Positions 35,011-47,142 of a DNA stretch of 64,000 nucleotides are shown here, piece by piece. The stretch comes from Thelephora terrestris (Eukaryota > Basidiomycota > Agaricomycetes > Thelephorales > Thelephoraceae), in contig WIUZ02000005.1 of NCBI GenBank assembly GCA_015956445.1, positions 1,612,001 through 1,676,000 of the forward strand, written 5' to 3'. Made by a program: the position numbers and the translations under genes. Position 1 is the stretch's first letter. Each line of letters begins with the position of its first letter. Under the pieces are notes generated by a model. That model was given only the letters and a program-made list of their open reading frames with translations. It was not told the DNA's origin and ran no database searches.

Positions 35011-38000
35011 ATGGCCGATGTGCAAGCAGTTGAGGAGGCTCTTGCTGTCTTCAGTCGCGCCCCAGAAAAGGACCAGCTCGAGAGGGCCAATCGCTGGCTC
35101 CAGGATTTCCAGCACTCCGTAAATACTACTTTCTCCTTGTGTCCCGCCTCACATCAAATGGTCTAACGACGCCCTCCAATCCATCCATACTGGTTTATAC
35201 CAGTCAAATGCCTGGTTGATATGTAACGATCTACTCACAGCACCAGAATCAACACCCGCCGCAAAACTATTTGCTGCTCAAACTTTCAGGACGAAGGTCA
35301 GTATCAGACGCCACCCCTCATCCCGACCAGGGTTCGGATCGGGCTCATCCTTGTCCTTTATCGCCTCCCATCTCGCTATCTAGATCACGTATGATTTGGG
35401 TCAAGTCGCCCCAGAACACCTTCCTGCATTACGGACCACTCTGATAGGAGCGTTGAACCTGTACCACGCTGGGCCGAGGACGATCATCGTACAACTTTGT
35501 TTGGCGCTGTCTGGTCTGGCCCTACAACTGCCCTCATGGGGAAACTGTGTTCAGGACATGATTGAGACTTTTGGACGGAACCCTGCGAGCGTACCGGCTC
35601 TATTGCAGTTTCTGACCGTGCTCCCTGAAGAAATAAACGGGAACTTCAGGATCCCGATTACGGTTAGTCTTTGGTGTTTCTCGGACGATTGGATAAATCT
35701 CTGATTGAAACTCTTGTGGTCGGCTGTGGGCCTCCTTCTGGCATGCAGGATGACGATTACAAAGCGAGAGCTGCAAGCATCTTGACTGCAAACAGTCAGG
35801 CAGTTTTGGATGTGCTCACAATGTATGTCACGGCTCAAGGTGCGCATATATGACGTCGTGCGTACCTTGCACAGGTTGAACGACCCACTCGCAGGAGTTA
35901 CCATGATAGTGCAGTCGGAGATCTTCCGGTGCCTCAGCAGTTGGCTCATCGCCGGTGAAATCGATGCCTCCTCGCTCGCCTCGACTCCACTCCTCGGATA
36001 CGCCTTCGAGGCCCTTGCGTCCGATGATCTCTTCGACGTTGCGGTGGACGTTATTTGTGACACTATCCACGAAACACAAGAGGTCGAGGACAATCAAGAG
36101 GTCATCGGGGTGATCATTCCCAAGGTGATCGCACTCGAGCCCCTCCTTACCACGTGGACGGAGGACTCTGACAAGATTCGCGGTCTCGCTCGGATCTTTG
36201 CTGAGGCGGGTGAGACGTACCGTGGCCTCATCTTGCACCACCCCGAGACATTCTTCCCACTCGTCAAGGCGATTGGACACTGCTCAGCTCATCCCGACCT
36301 CGACGTTGTTCCCATCACGTTCCCCTTCTGGATGAGGCTTGCGCAGAGTATCGGCAAGAAACCCAACGTCTCACCGTTGTTCAACGAGGCTTATCAATCT
36401 CTAATGAGTATCATCATCCGACACCTCCATTTCCCGACGACCGCCATCAGCCAAACAAGCCAAGAAGCGGAAAACTTCCGACATTTCAGGCATGTCATGG
36501 GGGACACGCTCAAGGATTGCTGTGTGGTACTCGGGACGGATACTTGTTTGATGACCGCCTATGGGTTGGTGACGAGTGCTCTCTCCCGCGACCCATCCAC
36601 GGTTTCTTGGCAGGAAATCGAGGCGCCGTTGTTCTCGATGCGTTCCATGGGAGCGGAAGTGGACCCTGAAGATGAAACGGTCGTGCCAAAGATAATGGAT
36701 CTGGTCCCCAACCTTCCCAACTACCCACGCATCCAATACGCGACTCTACTCCTGATTGCGAGGTACACCGAGTGGACGAACAAGCATCCTGATTACCTCC
36801 CCCCGCAGTTGCAGTACGTCTCTGCCGGGTTCGATAGCCCGGAGGAGGACGTTCAGATGGCTGCTGGGCAAGCGTTGAAGTATCTGTGCCAGGATTGTAA
36901 AATGGTCAGACTTGCAATTGATACAACTCGCACAGCGAGCTAATGATAGCTTTTACAGCATCTGGAGGCATTCCTTCCACAGTTACATACCTTCATCTCC
37001 TCCAAAGGACTCAAGTTGGCGCCTGAAGAACGGGTCCAGGTGTACGAAGCCATCGCTCATGTGATCTCTGCTATGAGCATGGAACAAGCCGCCAGCTCAT
37101 TGCAAACGTTCTCGTTGGATATTTTGACGTCGATCCATTCGGCTTCCATCCAACCTACTGCGGTGTCCAAAGAACAACTCAACCAACTGTGCAGTACGTT
37201 TTGGGACTTTTCTCGAAAAATAATGAACTCATGACAGTTCAAGATTCGATGGAATGTCTGGAAACCATGCTTTCGGTGGTTAGGACTTTCGGCAAAGACC
37301 TTCCTGCAGCATGCCAGACAACGTGCCAGGAGGCTTGGAGTTGCTTGGACCTCTTCATCAGCAAGTATGGCTCAGAATACGAGGCTTCTGACCGTGTGAC
37401 TAGGCTTATCCGACACGGACTGACGTTCTTCGGGTCTGCTGCCCTCCCGGTTGCTTCTGCCGTATTTTCAAGGATGACATCCTCGTTCGAGGCTACCAGT
37501 AACCCCGGATACGTGTGGATTATTGGAAAAATCGTCTGCGAGTTTGGAAACGAGGAAGATCCCAACCTGAGGGGTGTGTTCAAGGAATCATACGATCGAG
37601 TATCAGAAAAGGTACTTTCATTGCTGCAAGAAAAGTCCCCTGCCGCGATTCCGGACGGTAAGAAAAACTTGCTGGGAGATATGTCTCACTTACTGACGAT
37701 CCCGTCAGTTCTTGAGGACCACATGCACATGCTTATACACACTTTGGATTATGCACCGGACGTGTTCTTCGATTCACCCAAGTCGTTCTCTATCGGGTTT
37801 AGGGCCGCGATGACAGGTCTCACGCTCATCCAGACGGACCTCATCTTCGCCTCACTTGACCTGATTCGGCTCATCCTCACTCACGACTCCATCCTTCCCT
37901 CATCTGCGGACAAACCCGTACCTCCAAAGTTCCCCATCTATGCGTCTCGAATTCAGCAAGTTATTGAAAAAGAAGGCTACGAGTTGATTGGGTATCTGCT

Positions 38001-38337
38001 TTCGGGGCTTACGGGGGATTTCCCCGAAGATTCGTCGTCGAACGTGATCACGATATTCAGGAACGTTGCGGCAGTTTGGCCACAGCAGCTACTTTCGTGG
38101 TTACCCTCTGTGCTGCAGCAGTTGAACCCCGCCGCTGTTACGGATGAGGCAAAGGCGAAGTTTCTGGCAGAAACAACGAGGTCCGTGCTTTTTTCGTCAA
38201 AGATTCAATGCCTAACGCGTCCATCTAGTACAATCAACGCGAAACAATGGGATAAAATCAAGTACGCGATTCTGGGGCTGCACCGGCAATCCCTGAAGGC
38301 GAGGGAGCGCCGGCGAACTGCGTTAGACCGCCAATGA
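35011..38337 (+). CDS. MTR10: importin-beta-family karyopherin, MTR10/transportin-3
   Basis: This nuclear import receptor carries SR-type RNA-binding proteins. The start is ADVQAVEEALAVFSRAPEK, then ANRWLQDFQHS and, after an intron, NAWLICNDLL. The importin-beta N-terminal pattern continues in KLFAAQTFRTKITYDLGQV. HEAT-like helices follow to the end, including NFRIPIT, FRCLSSWLIAGEID, FEALASDDLFDVAVDVI, LPNYPRIQYATLLLIARYTEW, HPDYLPPQLQYV, and GLHRQSLKARERRR near the C-terminus. The order and length (about 950 residues) fit the TNPO3 group. Seven or more short introns. Confidence 0.92.
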
Positions 38338-38429
38338 AGAAGTAAAGAGGTACATAGTTGGTAGACAGCACAACCAGGATATTGTAAGTAAGTATAGTTG
38401 GTAAGTATAATTAGCGGCCGATGTGTAGA

Positions 38430-38436
38430 CCAATCA
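38430..38436 (+). promoter_or_regulatory. CCAAT box upstream of LSC1
   Basis: CCAATCA lies 95 bases before the ATG of the TCA-cycle gene LSC1. CCAAT is the known site of the Hap2/3/5 complex controlling respiratory genes in fungi. Use here is inferred. Confidence 0.35.
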
Positions 38437-38524
38437 GAACGATCTTCGGAACGACTCGCACGTGCAATCCCTGCCTTCGTCCTCCAGTTCCCGCACTTCT
38501 TCATACCTTCCTTTATCCATCGTC

Positions 38525-40033
38525 ATGTTCCGTCTCTCAAACACGCTCGTTGCTGGCGGTAAGCTCGTCTTGGGGTAGATTTTGACATTTTCGAGCTCAG
38601 TTTTGGCTTGCATTCAGCTGGCCGCAGAGCGTTTTCCAAGTCTGCCACCAGATGGTCATACGAATCGACCATTAAGAACCTCCGGTTGCAGAAAGACTCG
38701 AAGGTTCTGTGCCAGGGTTTCACCGGCAAAACCGTCAGTCATAATTCAACAACTCCGACCGCGAGAACGTAATGCTCATCCGTCCAATCGATTCCGCTCC
38801 TTGCGGGAAAAACAGGCCACGTTCCACATCAAGGAGGCGTTGGCTTACGGGACGAAGATGGTCGGCGGTGTTTCGCCTAAGAAGGCCGGAACAACCCACC
38901 TTGGGTTGCCTGTGTTTGGGTCGGTGAAGGAGGTGAGTAAATTGCCACTCGTAGTTGTTCTCTTTGGGTTTGTCGGAATTGACAAATCCCTCCGCGCGGT
39001 TTTTCTCGTGTAGGCTGTTGAGAAGACGCAGCCTGACGCGACTGTGATCTATGTCCCACCACCAGCGGCTGCTGACGCTATCATCGAAGCTATCGACAAC
39101 GAAATTCCGTTGATTGTTTGCATTACTGAGGGTATTCCTCAAGCTGACGAGATCAGGGTACGAGAATAGTTCGTCGTCTCTGGGACGTGCGGTTGACTGA
39201 TACATGCGCCCCAGGTCGCAAATGCACTCAAGAACCAGTCAAAGTCGCGTCTCGTCGGCCCTAACTGTCCAGGTATCATCAACCCCGAAGGATGCAAAAT
39301 TGGTATCCAACCGGGACACATTCACAAACCTGGAAAGATTGGTGTGTACCATTCGTCTATATTCTAGCCGCAGTACACTTGTGTCTGACGTTCTTTGCAT
39401 CACAGGTATCGTCTCCCGTTCAGGAACTTTAACCTACGAAGCTGTCGCCCAAACGACCGACGTGGGATTGGGACAGTCGCTTTGCGTCGGTATTGGGGGT
39501 GATCCCTTCCCTGGCACGAAGCACATCGATGTCGTCAAGTTGTTCCTTGAGGATGACAAAACTGACGGTGAGTTTGCCTTTTATTCCAACGTCTTGAATA
39601 ACGACGTTGAACGTTTGGCGCTTCTAGGCATCGTTCTGATCGGTGAGATTGGTGGAAGTATGGAGGAGGATGCTGCAGAGTACTTGGAGAAACACAACAA
39701 GACACGAGAGAAGCCCAAGCCTGTTGTTGCATTCATTGCCGGTCGCACTGCTCCTCCGGGTAGGCGCATGGGGCACGCTGGGGCTATTATCTCTGGTGGA
39801 AAGGGTGCGGACCTCCTTCCTATCTATGACATTTGCGAAGAAATACTGATTGTTGTGATCAGGTGCCGCTAAGGACAAGGTTGCTGCTCTCGAAAAAGCT
39901 GGCGTCATTGTCACAGATAGCCCAGCCAAGATCGGGGAGGTGATGCTCAAGGTAGGGTTGCCTATCATCCTCTTTCCGGGTGTAGGTCTGACCTCTCTAT
40001 CCGCAGGCCATGAAGGATGCCGGATTAGCGTGA
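38525..40033 (+). CDS. LSC1: succinyl-CoA ligase alpha subunit, mitochondrial
   Basis: This TCA-cycle enzyme makes succinate and a nucleoside triphosphate from succinyl-CoA. The start [12 protein letters not shown] is a mitochondrial presequence. Conserved blocks after splicing: [11 protein letters not shown] (CoA-binding), [67 protein letters not shown], and the G-G-D-PF substrate loop. [17 protein letters not shown] follows, then [19 protein letters not shown] with the phosphorylated histidine. The end is AMKDAGLA. Nine or so exons, full length. Confidence 0.95.
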
Positions 40034-40126
40034 GCGATTAGGGTGGAGCACCCTGTTGATATAACATAGACGGCTTACATAAATTTATTCCCTTCATACC
40101 TTCAATCTTCCACTACCCTCTGCACA

Positions 40127-40997
40127 ATGTCACCCTCAGAAGAGTTTAGCGCGGCAGCATCGTACTTGTCCAACGCATCTTCGTTGTCGCAGGTGTCAGA
40201 TGTGGTAAAACTGGAGGTCCTCGGCTGTTTGCTGCGTTATACAAAAGCAGCGAGTTCTGATCACTACACATTGTCTCTCTAAACAGCTGTATGGACTCTA
40301 CAAGTTCGTGACCGTCTCGCACACGCCCAACGTCTCGAAGCCAGGGTTGCTTGACTTCGCCGGAAGGGCGAAGTGGAATTCTTGGCAGGAGCTTGGAAAG
40401 AAGTATTCGACCCAATCGGATCCTGATAGTGCAGCACAAGCACGATACCTGGAGATTGCAAAATCTCTCGGCTGGAAGTCTGACGCAGCCGCAGACGACG
40501 GCTTGCCCCCTCAAGATGGAGATGGTGAGAGAGGAAGTGTCAGGGGAGTTATAACCGGGACGGGTGTCTTCGTCAGTACGATGAGTGCTCCTAAGGATGA
40601 CACCGTTGATGACTTGGGCACTGTTCACGGGCTGGCGATTGCTGGAGATGCTCAAAAGTTGGAGGAGATGCTAAAAGCTGATCCATCCCTAGATCTCAAT
40701 CAGAAAGATGGGTTTGTGAGTGTTTTCACCATATATGCACACATGTTCGAGATCGAAGGTTGGGTCAGGGATACACTGCTTTACACCTGGCGTGCGACAG
40801 GGGAAACCCAGCAATTGTCGAAGTTCTCCTGAGGCATGGGGTAGACCAGACACTCAAGGCGAGTTTCTCATTCGTATTTTATTCGTGTATATGCGCTTAT
40901 GTGTTCGATGCAGGATCCGGATGAGCTGACAGCTCTTGAACTCGCAGAAACGTGTGGTCACGACGAGATTGTGAGTGTACTGAAAGCCGGACAGTAG
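40127..40997 (+). CDS. acyl-CoA-binding protein with ankyrin repeats (ACBD6-like)
   Basis: The protein joins an acyl-CoA-binding domain to C-terminal ankyrin repeats, as in ACBD6. It starts MSPSEEFSAAASYLSNA. The ACB signature is YGLYKFVTVS, LLDFAGRAKWNSW and the Tyr/Lys-rich stretch after it. A linker rich in Asp and Gly follows, then the ankyrin part (VHGLAIAGDAQKLEEML, GYTALHLACDRGNPAIVEVLL, LTALELAETCGHDEIVSVL). Stop after KAGQ. Its last intron most likely has a GC donor (AAG|GCGAGT): this gives the ankyrin reading TLKDPDELTALELA. A GT donor 12 bases on is also in frame. Confidence 0.87.
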
Positions 40998-41044
40998 CGG
41001 TGGTGGTCGTCTCTATTAGGCAAAGCAGTAATAACGATTATCGA

Positions 41045-41456
41045 TTATGGTTGTGTTCGTGGTTGCCGGGGCTGCTTGGGAGCGTCTGGCTGGTGCTGTA
41101 GTTGAAGGGTAGGTTTAGAATGCCACTTTGAACCCGGTGGTATAACTTTTCCCTGATTGGAGTTCCAGTTTCAGAACGCGCCCGAAGACACTGAACTCGC
41201 GTGATAAGAGACGCACCTTCGTCAAAAGCTTCACCACCGAATCACTTGGCTGAGCACCAACACCCAGCCAATACTTTATCCTGTCCACGCTCCATTCGAC
41301 ACTCTTGTGTGGACTGTTTGGTTCAACCCGCGGAGTGTAGATGCCCAGAAGCTCAATTGGCTTCGCGTTCCGTCGTTTCCGCTGGTCGACGGCGACGAGG
41401 TGGAGGATTCTGTTGTTTCTGAGGCCGTGGACGGCCAGTCGGAGGCGGACGGTCAT
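41045..41456 (-). CDS. MRPS16: mitochondrial small ribosomal subunit protein bS16m
   Basis: This belongs to the bacterial S16 family in the mitoribosome. The ATG at 41456 begins MTVRLRLAVHGLRNNRILHL, then VAVDQRKRRNAKPIELLGIY, PRVEPNSPHKSVEWSVDRI, and YWLGVGAQPSDSVVKLLTK. One intron follows, and the last exon reads GKVIPPGSKWHSKP with a Gln/Pro-rich tail to TAA. The S16 core is complete. The extra tail of about 20 residues is common in fungi. It lies downstream of NudC on the same strand. Confidence 0.93.
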
Positions 41457-41470
41457 GGCGGAAGAGGTGA

Positions 41471-41490
41471 GATCACGTGTTGACGTGATC
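41471..41490. promoter_or_regulatory. 20-base inverted repeat before MRPS16
   Basis: Arms GATCACGT and ACGTGATC are perfectly complementary around a 4-base GTTG centre. The site lies 15 bases upstream of the MRPS16 ATG and includes CACGTG. It could be a bHLH or bZIP site or part of the leader RNA. Confidence 0.4.
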
Positions 41491-41673
41491 CTCCGCTTCG
41501 GAGATTGCAAATGTCAGCCGTTCCTCATCGACATCCTTTCCTCGTGGTCGAAATCGAGGTGACATTGAGTTCCGAGGTCAAAGAGAAAAGATACATTGTC
41601 ATTTGTTCCTATCGAAGAAGTTGCAGATACAGGTATTATGTATTCGTACTGGAGACAGTTGAACTGTCTTCCG

Positions 41674-42584
41674 CTATGTGATCTTAACGTTGGAAAAATC
41701 GAGTTCAGGATGAGCGGCCTGGAATTTAGCAAGGGCCTATGGTTATTTACAAAATTAAACTCTAACCCTCCGCAGAGATCGATGAGAGGGCAAACCTCGT
41801 GTTTCTTAAGCTCGTCAGAGGTAGGTTTTCCAAGTTGCTGGGTACGTTGCCTGGTCAATTCTAGGAAGACAGTGTACAGAGTGCGGTAATACCTTTTGCT
41901 GGTTATCGAACTAGTGGGGAAAGCGGTGTAAGTCATGGGAATGGCGCTGGTGGTCCAACTTACCATCATCTTCTCCACCATTCCTCTGCAACCATCGTCG
42001 AGTTCACTTAGCGTACAGAGCACCCGCATTGTAAATATACGCACCTGGTTTCGCCATCTAGGTCACTTAGCTTGCTGTTCTCGGGGACGATCTTCGTGGT
42101 GTCTATCTTGGGATGGTGAGTGAGCACATTCTCCCACCATTCCTGGTTCACTTTCTCCAACTGGATATGAATGATCTCTTGGTCCTCTATAAGCCGCAAA
42201 TGTTCAGTGATCAGTGTGGGTAATCCGATAGACTTGCAACAAACCGACTGTCCAGGTGCTCTCCTCCACCTTGATGTCCTTGCAAAGCTCGCCATCCAGA
42301 ATGGGATCCTTGCCCTTGAGAGCTACCGAGAGCTTCTTCTTGAGGACCTTGACGGTAAGGTCTCTCGCACGAGTCCCCTTGGGAATAGGGACCACGATGT
42401 CAACTTCACCAAGTTGTTGCTTCCAAGTGTAGGGGAGAGCTGATCGATGTATAAATTAGTGGTTGTCATTCACATAAATGCGATTATCGATACCAGCTTG
42501 TTCTCGTTTTTCCCTTGCTCTATCTTCCTTATCCTTGAGATCCCGCTCTTCAGGAGAGAGCTTATCGTATTCTTCTGGGGTCAT
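41674..42584 (-). CDS. nudC: nuclear movement protein NudC
   Basis: This is a CS-domain cochaperone acting with Hsp90 and dynein/Lis1 in nuclear migration. It starts [20 protein letters not shown]. The CS domain has [37 protein letters not shown], and [18 protein letters not shown]. NudC-specific residues follow: [53 protein letters not shown] and the end [19 protein letters not shown]. Six or more introns, one of which leaves only a few codons (FDNQQK). About 190 residues. It is divergent from the SUMO ligase (118-base spacer). Confidence 0.94.
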
Positions 42585-42702
42585 CGCAGTGGGAGATGGT
42601 GTACAGTAAACTTTGCAGGAGCCGCACGTGACAGGCCGTCACTATCGGTGGTCTCTTTGCCCAGACGCTGGCCTCCTCCGTCCAGGACAGTCGCGTGCGG
42701 TC

Positions 42703-45050
42703 ATGGCGACTCAGGATACATTTGCTGATATCGAGGTACGCCATTCGATCTTTTTTGGGCCTAAGGGTATCTAACAGGGTCTTGAAATCCTATCCAGACG
42801 GTAAAGGCGAACGTGCGATCCAATATCGTTGAACGTCTCAAAGGCATAATCAGCGGTCTGAACGACGAATGTGGCGTGTCTATCTCGAAGACTGGCAAGA
42901 AGAACGACCTGATTGAGCGCATTATTCGTCAATTTGACTCATGGAGGCTCGCGAAGAACGAAGTGGCCTTCACACGGGCAAAGGCGATTGTGAATCGAGT
43001 GACGTGAGTGCGGCCTGCTCTTCCTCCCTGACTCAGTAGTACGAAGAGTACATCTCAGGCATGGCGTTAGTTCCAGATACGGAGGTTCGAGTTCCAGTAG
43101 CTCGAATACGGGAGGATTATTCATAATCAACCAAATGCCGCAATCCACCACCGTCACCTCTAACCATTCCTACAATGCCCTCAACCCAGGACCCAGTACT
43201 GCAAACCGGCATGTTGGCCCGTATAGAACATCAGGCGGATCTTATCAAAGTCACAGCACGCCACACGCTCCCAAACCTAGTCCGTACCATATCCCTCATG
43301 GCGATCTTGCCCGATCCACGTGCTTACCTTGATGTTTACCTCCCTTGTAGTCATGAAATTTCAGCCTTCGCCATTCCTACGTGTAGATCAAGCTGTTTCT
43401 AATATCGAAGAGTGCCCAGGTCCGCTTTCTCTTATCTCGTGCCACATCTCGCGATCGTATTGACGAACCAAACGTAGAATCTACAAGTTCCGTCGACCGA
43501 AAGCAGGCAGGGTTGACTTTCACTTTAACCTCGGATCAACGTCAAAAGTTGGAATCGACAACGTATGCTAGTCCCACAACATCAGGATCGGCGCAAAATC
43601 TGACTAGGATCTCGTTGCAGGAGCAAGTACCAACTCCGGCTGTATTGCACATCTTCCGCATTCTACTCCCCCATTTTCCAAATACCACGTGGTCCATGTC
43701 AAATGGAGTTCCCCCCTGCTTGCGAAGTCAGAGTCAATAGCATGCAGCTACAAGCCAACTTGAAAGGGTTAAAGAAAAAGCCGGGAACGTCGCCCCCTCC
43801 CGATCTTGGAAGGCTCGTTAGGATGACTCCTGGCGCGTCAAATCGACTGGATTTGATCTATGTCAACAGCCAACAGCCTGTACACGGAAAGGTGAGTCGG
43901 CCACACTCCGATCGGCGCAAACTGAGAACTCGTCATCAGAAGTACTATATCAGTGTCATGTTGGTTGAGGTGACCAGTACCGATGAACTGATCGAACGTC
44001 TGAGGAAAGGGAAATTTGTTAGCAAGGAAGACGTGCTTGGAGAGAGTGAGTTGGACGGTCAAAGTTCATGCCATCTAATGCCGACGTCGCATTTTCAGGG
44101 CAACAGAGTGTGGCTGAAGATGACGAAATTGTCGCCGGGGAGCAAAAGATGTCACTGAAATGTCCGGTAAGTCTTATCGAAGCTGATCCAAACGAGGGCT
44201 TCTCATCTCATTGGCTGTCACAGTTGAGCTACGCCCGAATCAATCTCCCTGCCAGGTCGAAGAAATGCGTACATCCACAGTGCTTCGACGCAACGTCATG
44301 GTACAGCATGATGGAGCAGACGACAACGTGGCTTTGCCCTATCTGCGAGAAGGTTCTGGACCCAGAAGAACTGATAATCGATGGGTATTTAAGCTATCTA
44401 CGTTTGTTCCGGATGCGCGCTAATCGCCACGCAGGTACTTTAGTGATATTCTCAACTCGACCCCAGACTCGGTAGAGGGCGTGATTGTTGAAGCCAACGG
44501 TCAATGGCACACGGACGACAACAAGTACGGTTCCGCCGAATGGATAGCTGCCCATCCCCCCAACCCTGAGCCAGCTAAGGTTGCGCCAGTTCCACCAAAG
44601 CCCCGGACCAACGACAGCAGAGGCGCAAATCCGGGAGCCATCCTAGTCTCTTCCGATGACGAAGACGATGAAGGCTGGGTCAAACGTGAACTATCTCCCT
44701 CCTTTGACCCGGGGACATCGGACACACAGGTTGCTCGTGCGGTCATAGACCTGACTCTGTCCGATGACGAGGACTACCCGCCGGCCCCCGTACCAGCGAA
44801 GCGAAAATCAAGGGACTCTCACTCTCCGACAGAGCCTGTGTGGAAGAAGTCGCGGTATGGTGAACCCAGCACACCCAACGGACCTATCACAGCACCTCCG
44901 ATAACGACCGGTTCTGACACACCATCATGGCGCGCTCCCCCTCCTCATGTGTTGCCCCCTAATCCTCGGAGGACACCTGCCGCTTCCCGGCCCGCTTCTT
45001 ATTACTCCGGGTCTAGCGCATACCGCAATCTGCCTGCGACCAAGTGGTAG
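42703..45050 (+). CDS. SIZ1: PIAS/SIZ-type SUMO E3 ligase
   Basis: This ligase promotes transfer of SUMO from Ubc9 to substrates in the nucleus. The N-terminal SAP-type DNA-binding motif is VERLKGIISGLNDECGVSIS with GKKNDLIERI. A PINIT-like region follows. The SP-RING is intact: C.HPQCFDATSW and WLCPICEKVLDPEELIIDGY, with the Cys/His positions expected for the single-zinc fold. The C-terminus is acidic and Pro/Ser-rich with two SUMO-interacting motifs (ILVSSDDED and VIDLTLSDDED). It ends NLPATKW. Ten or so exons. The Ser-rich part between SAP and PINIT is poorly conserved, so its exon ends are uncertain. Confidence 0.9.
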
Positions 45051-45346
45051 TTTCTCGATGTAGGGCTTTTTAGGGCATGTATTATATTATTTACAGTAGT
45101 ATCGACTCAGCTTTCCGCTAATCGTCCGAGTGCGTATTTCTAAATACATCTCGTGTGCTCATACGACTGAGTGTAGTGTGTTTACCGTCGGATGTCTGCG
45201 ACCCGCCTCGGAACGCCTCTGCATATATCAGTGATTCAGTGCTCACTCCGTCCGTTTTGGCCCGATCTCCCTTCGGTGCTAGCCGAGGACGAAATGATCC
45301 GGGAAATCCGAAACCTTTTTGAGACGCGTCTTTCTGAGTTTTCATC

Positions 45347-45408
45347 CTCAACCTCTTACCACCACCACTCCGTTTCTCTTTCCCTCCCTTGTTTTTTATT
45401 ATCCAAAA
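45347..45408 (+). promoter_or_regulatory. pyrimidine-rich leader of the ADP/ATP carrier
   Basis: A nearly pure C/T run just before the ATG, then ATCCAAAA. Such CT-rich leaders are typical of strongly expressed genes in filamentous fungi. The transcription start itself cannot be seen. Confidence 0.4.
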
Positions 45409-46622
45409 ATGTCTGAGATCAAAAAGTCCAAGACACCAAAGGAGTTCGCTGGTCAGTACAACCTTGTCGTTGCTCCCGCTGAATATGGCTGAGCTGGCAA
45501 GGTATATAGTCGACTTCTTGATGGGCGGTGTCTCCGCCGCCGTGGCCAAGACCTCAGCTGCCCCAATTGAGCGTATCAAGTTGCTCGTTCAAAATCAGGA
45601 TGAGATGGTACCGCTATCCCAGTTTTTCTCGTGCGACATAGTATTTAACGGTTTCACTTCTCCAGATCAAGCAGGGCCGTCTCTCTCACCCGTACAAGGG
45701 TGTCATTGACTGCTTCTCGCGTACTTACAAGGATGAGGGTATGGTTTCGTTGTGGAGGGGTAACACGGCCAATGTTATCCGTTACTTCCCGACGCAGGCT
45801 TTGAACTTCGCCTTCAGTCAGTCACGTCCGCTTCTCTCTGCTGCACTTTCCTAACGCTTCCCTAAAGAGGATTATTTCAAGTCCTTGTTTGGTTTCAAGA
45901 AGAATGAGGGTTACTGGAGGTGGTTCGCTGGCAACGTCGCCTCCGGTGGTGCTGCTGGTGCCTCTTCTTTACTCTTCGTCTACTCGCTCGACTACGCCCG
46001 TACCCGTCTTGCTAACGACGCCAAGTCTGCGAAGGGTGGAGGAGACCGCCAGTTCAATGGTCTCGTTGATGTCTACCGCAAGACCCTCAAGTCTGACGGT
46101 ATTGCCGGTCTCTACCGTGGCTTTGTCCCCTCGGTCGTGGGTATCATCGTCTACCGTGGTCTTTACTTCGGTGTCTACGACTCCCTCAGTAAGCGTTCAT
46201 CTGCCTCTTGCGCCCGTTACACCTTCTAACCGGGCGTTTAGAACCTGTCGTCCTTGTTGGTCCTCTTGAGGGTTCCTTCCTCGCCTCTTTCGGTCTTGGG
46301 TGGGGTGTTACCATCGGTGCTGGTTTGGCTTCATATCCATTGGACACTATCCGTCGTCGTATGATGATGACCTCCGGTGGTACTGTTCACTACAAGTCCA
46401 TGTTCGACGCCGGCTCCCAGATCGTTGCCAAGGAGGGCACCAAATCCCTCTTCAAGGGTGCTGGTGCCAACATCCTCCGTGGTGTTGCTGGTGCTGGTGT
46501 GTTGTCCCTCTACGACAAGCTCCAGCAGGTCATGTTCGGCAAGGTCTACTCTGGAGGTGGGTAGTTGCTTCACAATCTGATGTCTTCCAAGGTGCTAATT
46601 TATGTATGCAGGATCTGGTTAA
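45409..46622 (+). CDS. AAC1: ADP/ATP carrier (mitochondrial adenine nucleotide translocase)
   Basis: An inner-membrane exchanger of the mitochondrial carrier family. It starts [14 protein letters not shown]. The first repeat has [20 protein letters not shown] (Px[DE]xx[KR] motif), [17 protein letters not shown]; the second [20 protein letters not shown]; the third [20 protein letters not shown]. The nucleotide-carrier signature RRRMMM is intact. About 310 residues and five exons. The last intron (donor GTGGGT) joins the end SGGSG, the usual C-terminus. If unspliced it would stop at 46564. Confidence 0.96.
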
Positions 46623-47142
46623 ATACCTTAATATCTCCAGTACTTTGGTTTCACGGAGTGTCCCACTCACTAATAGACCTAGTTTTGCATCCTCTATCTT
46701 ATTCTCGCATATTGGGAGACATTTTGTTGGTACCCATATTAGATACCAAATACAAACCCACTACAGAACATTTTGCGCCCACACCGCCATCGGGCCTCAG
46801 CTCTGCGCCATCTAAAGTTTCGCCGGTGCGCTGTTCAACCGGCCGTAATGTTCTACCGAGCGAGGTTTGCAATGATCCCAGTCATGACAACTGCTGGTGT
46901 AGCTGGCCTCGACCAAGTTCGCTACCTCCTTGTAGTCTATCTCTTTCTATTGTGCAGACTTGTGTTCAAAGACCGCGTGCACAGGTTTACTTTGCTCGGC
47001 CCCTCGAGCTCCTTGACCATCCACGCTGACCGAACCGGTGCAGTTGGCATGATGCGCTGCAACGATTGCCGCTCATCTATACAAAAATTTCCTCTCAATC
47101 TCTTCACCACAACGTTCCTTGTGGCTACGCTATTTTTTGGCC
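46623..47142. other. AAC-NLR B spacer
   Basis: No gene recognised. It holds the carrier's 3' region and the promoter of NLR-like gene B. Short open frames are present on both strands, without domain signals. Confidence 0.35.
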
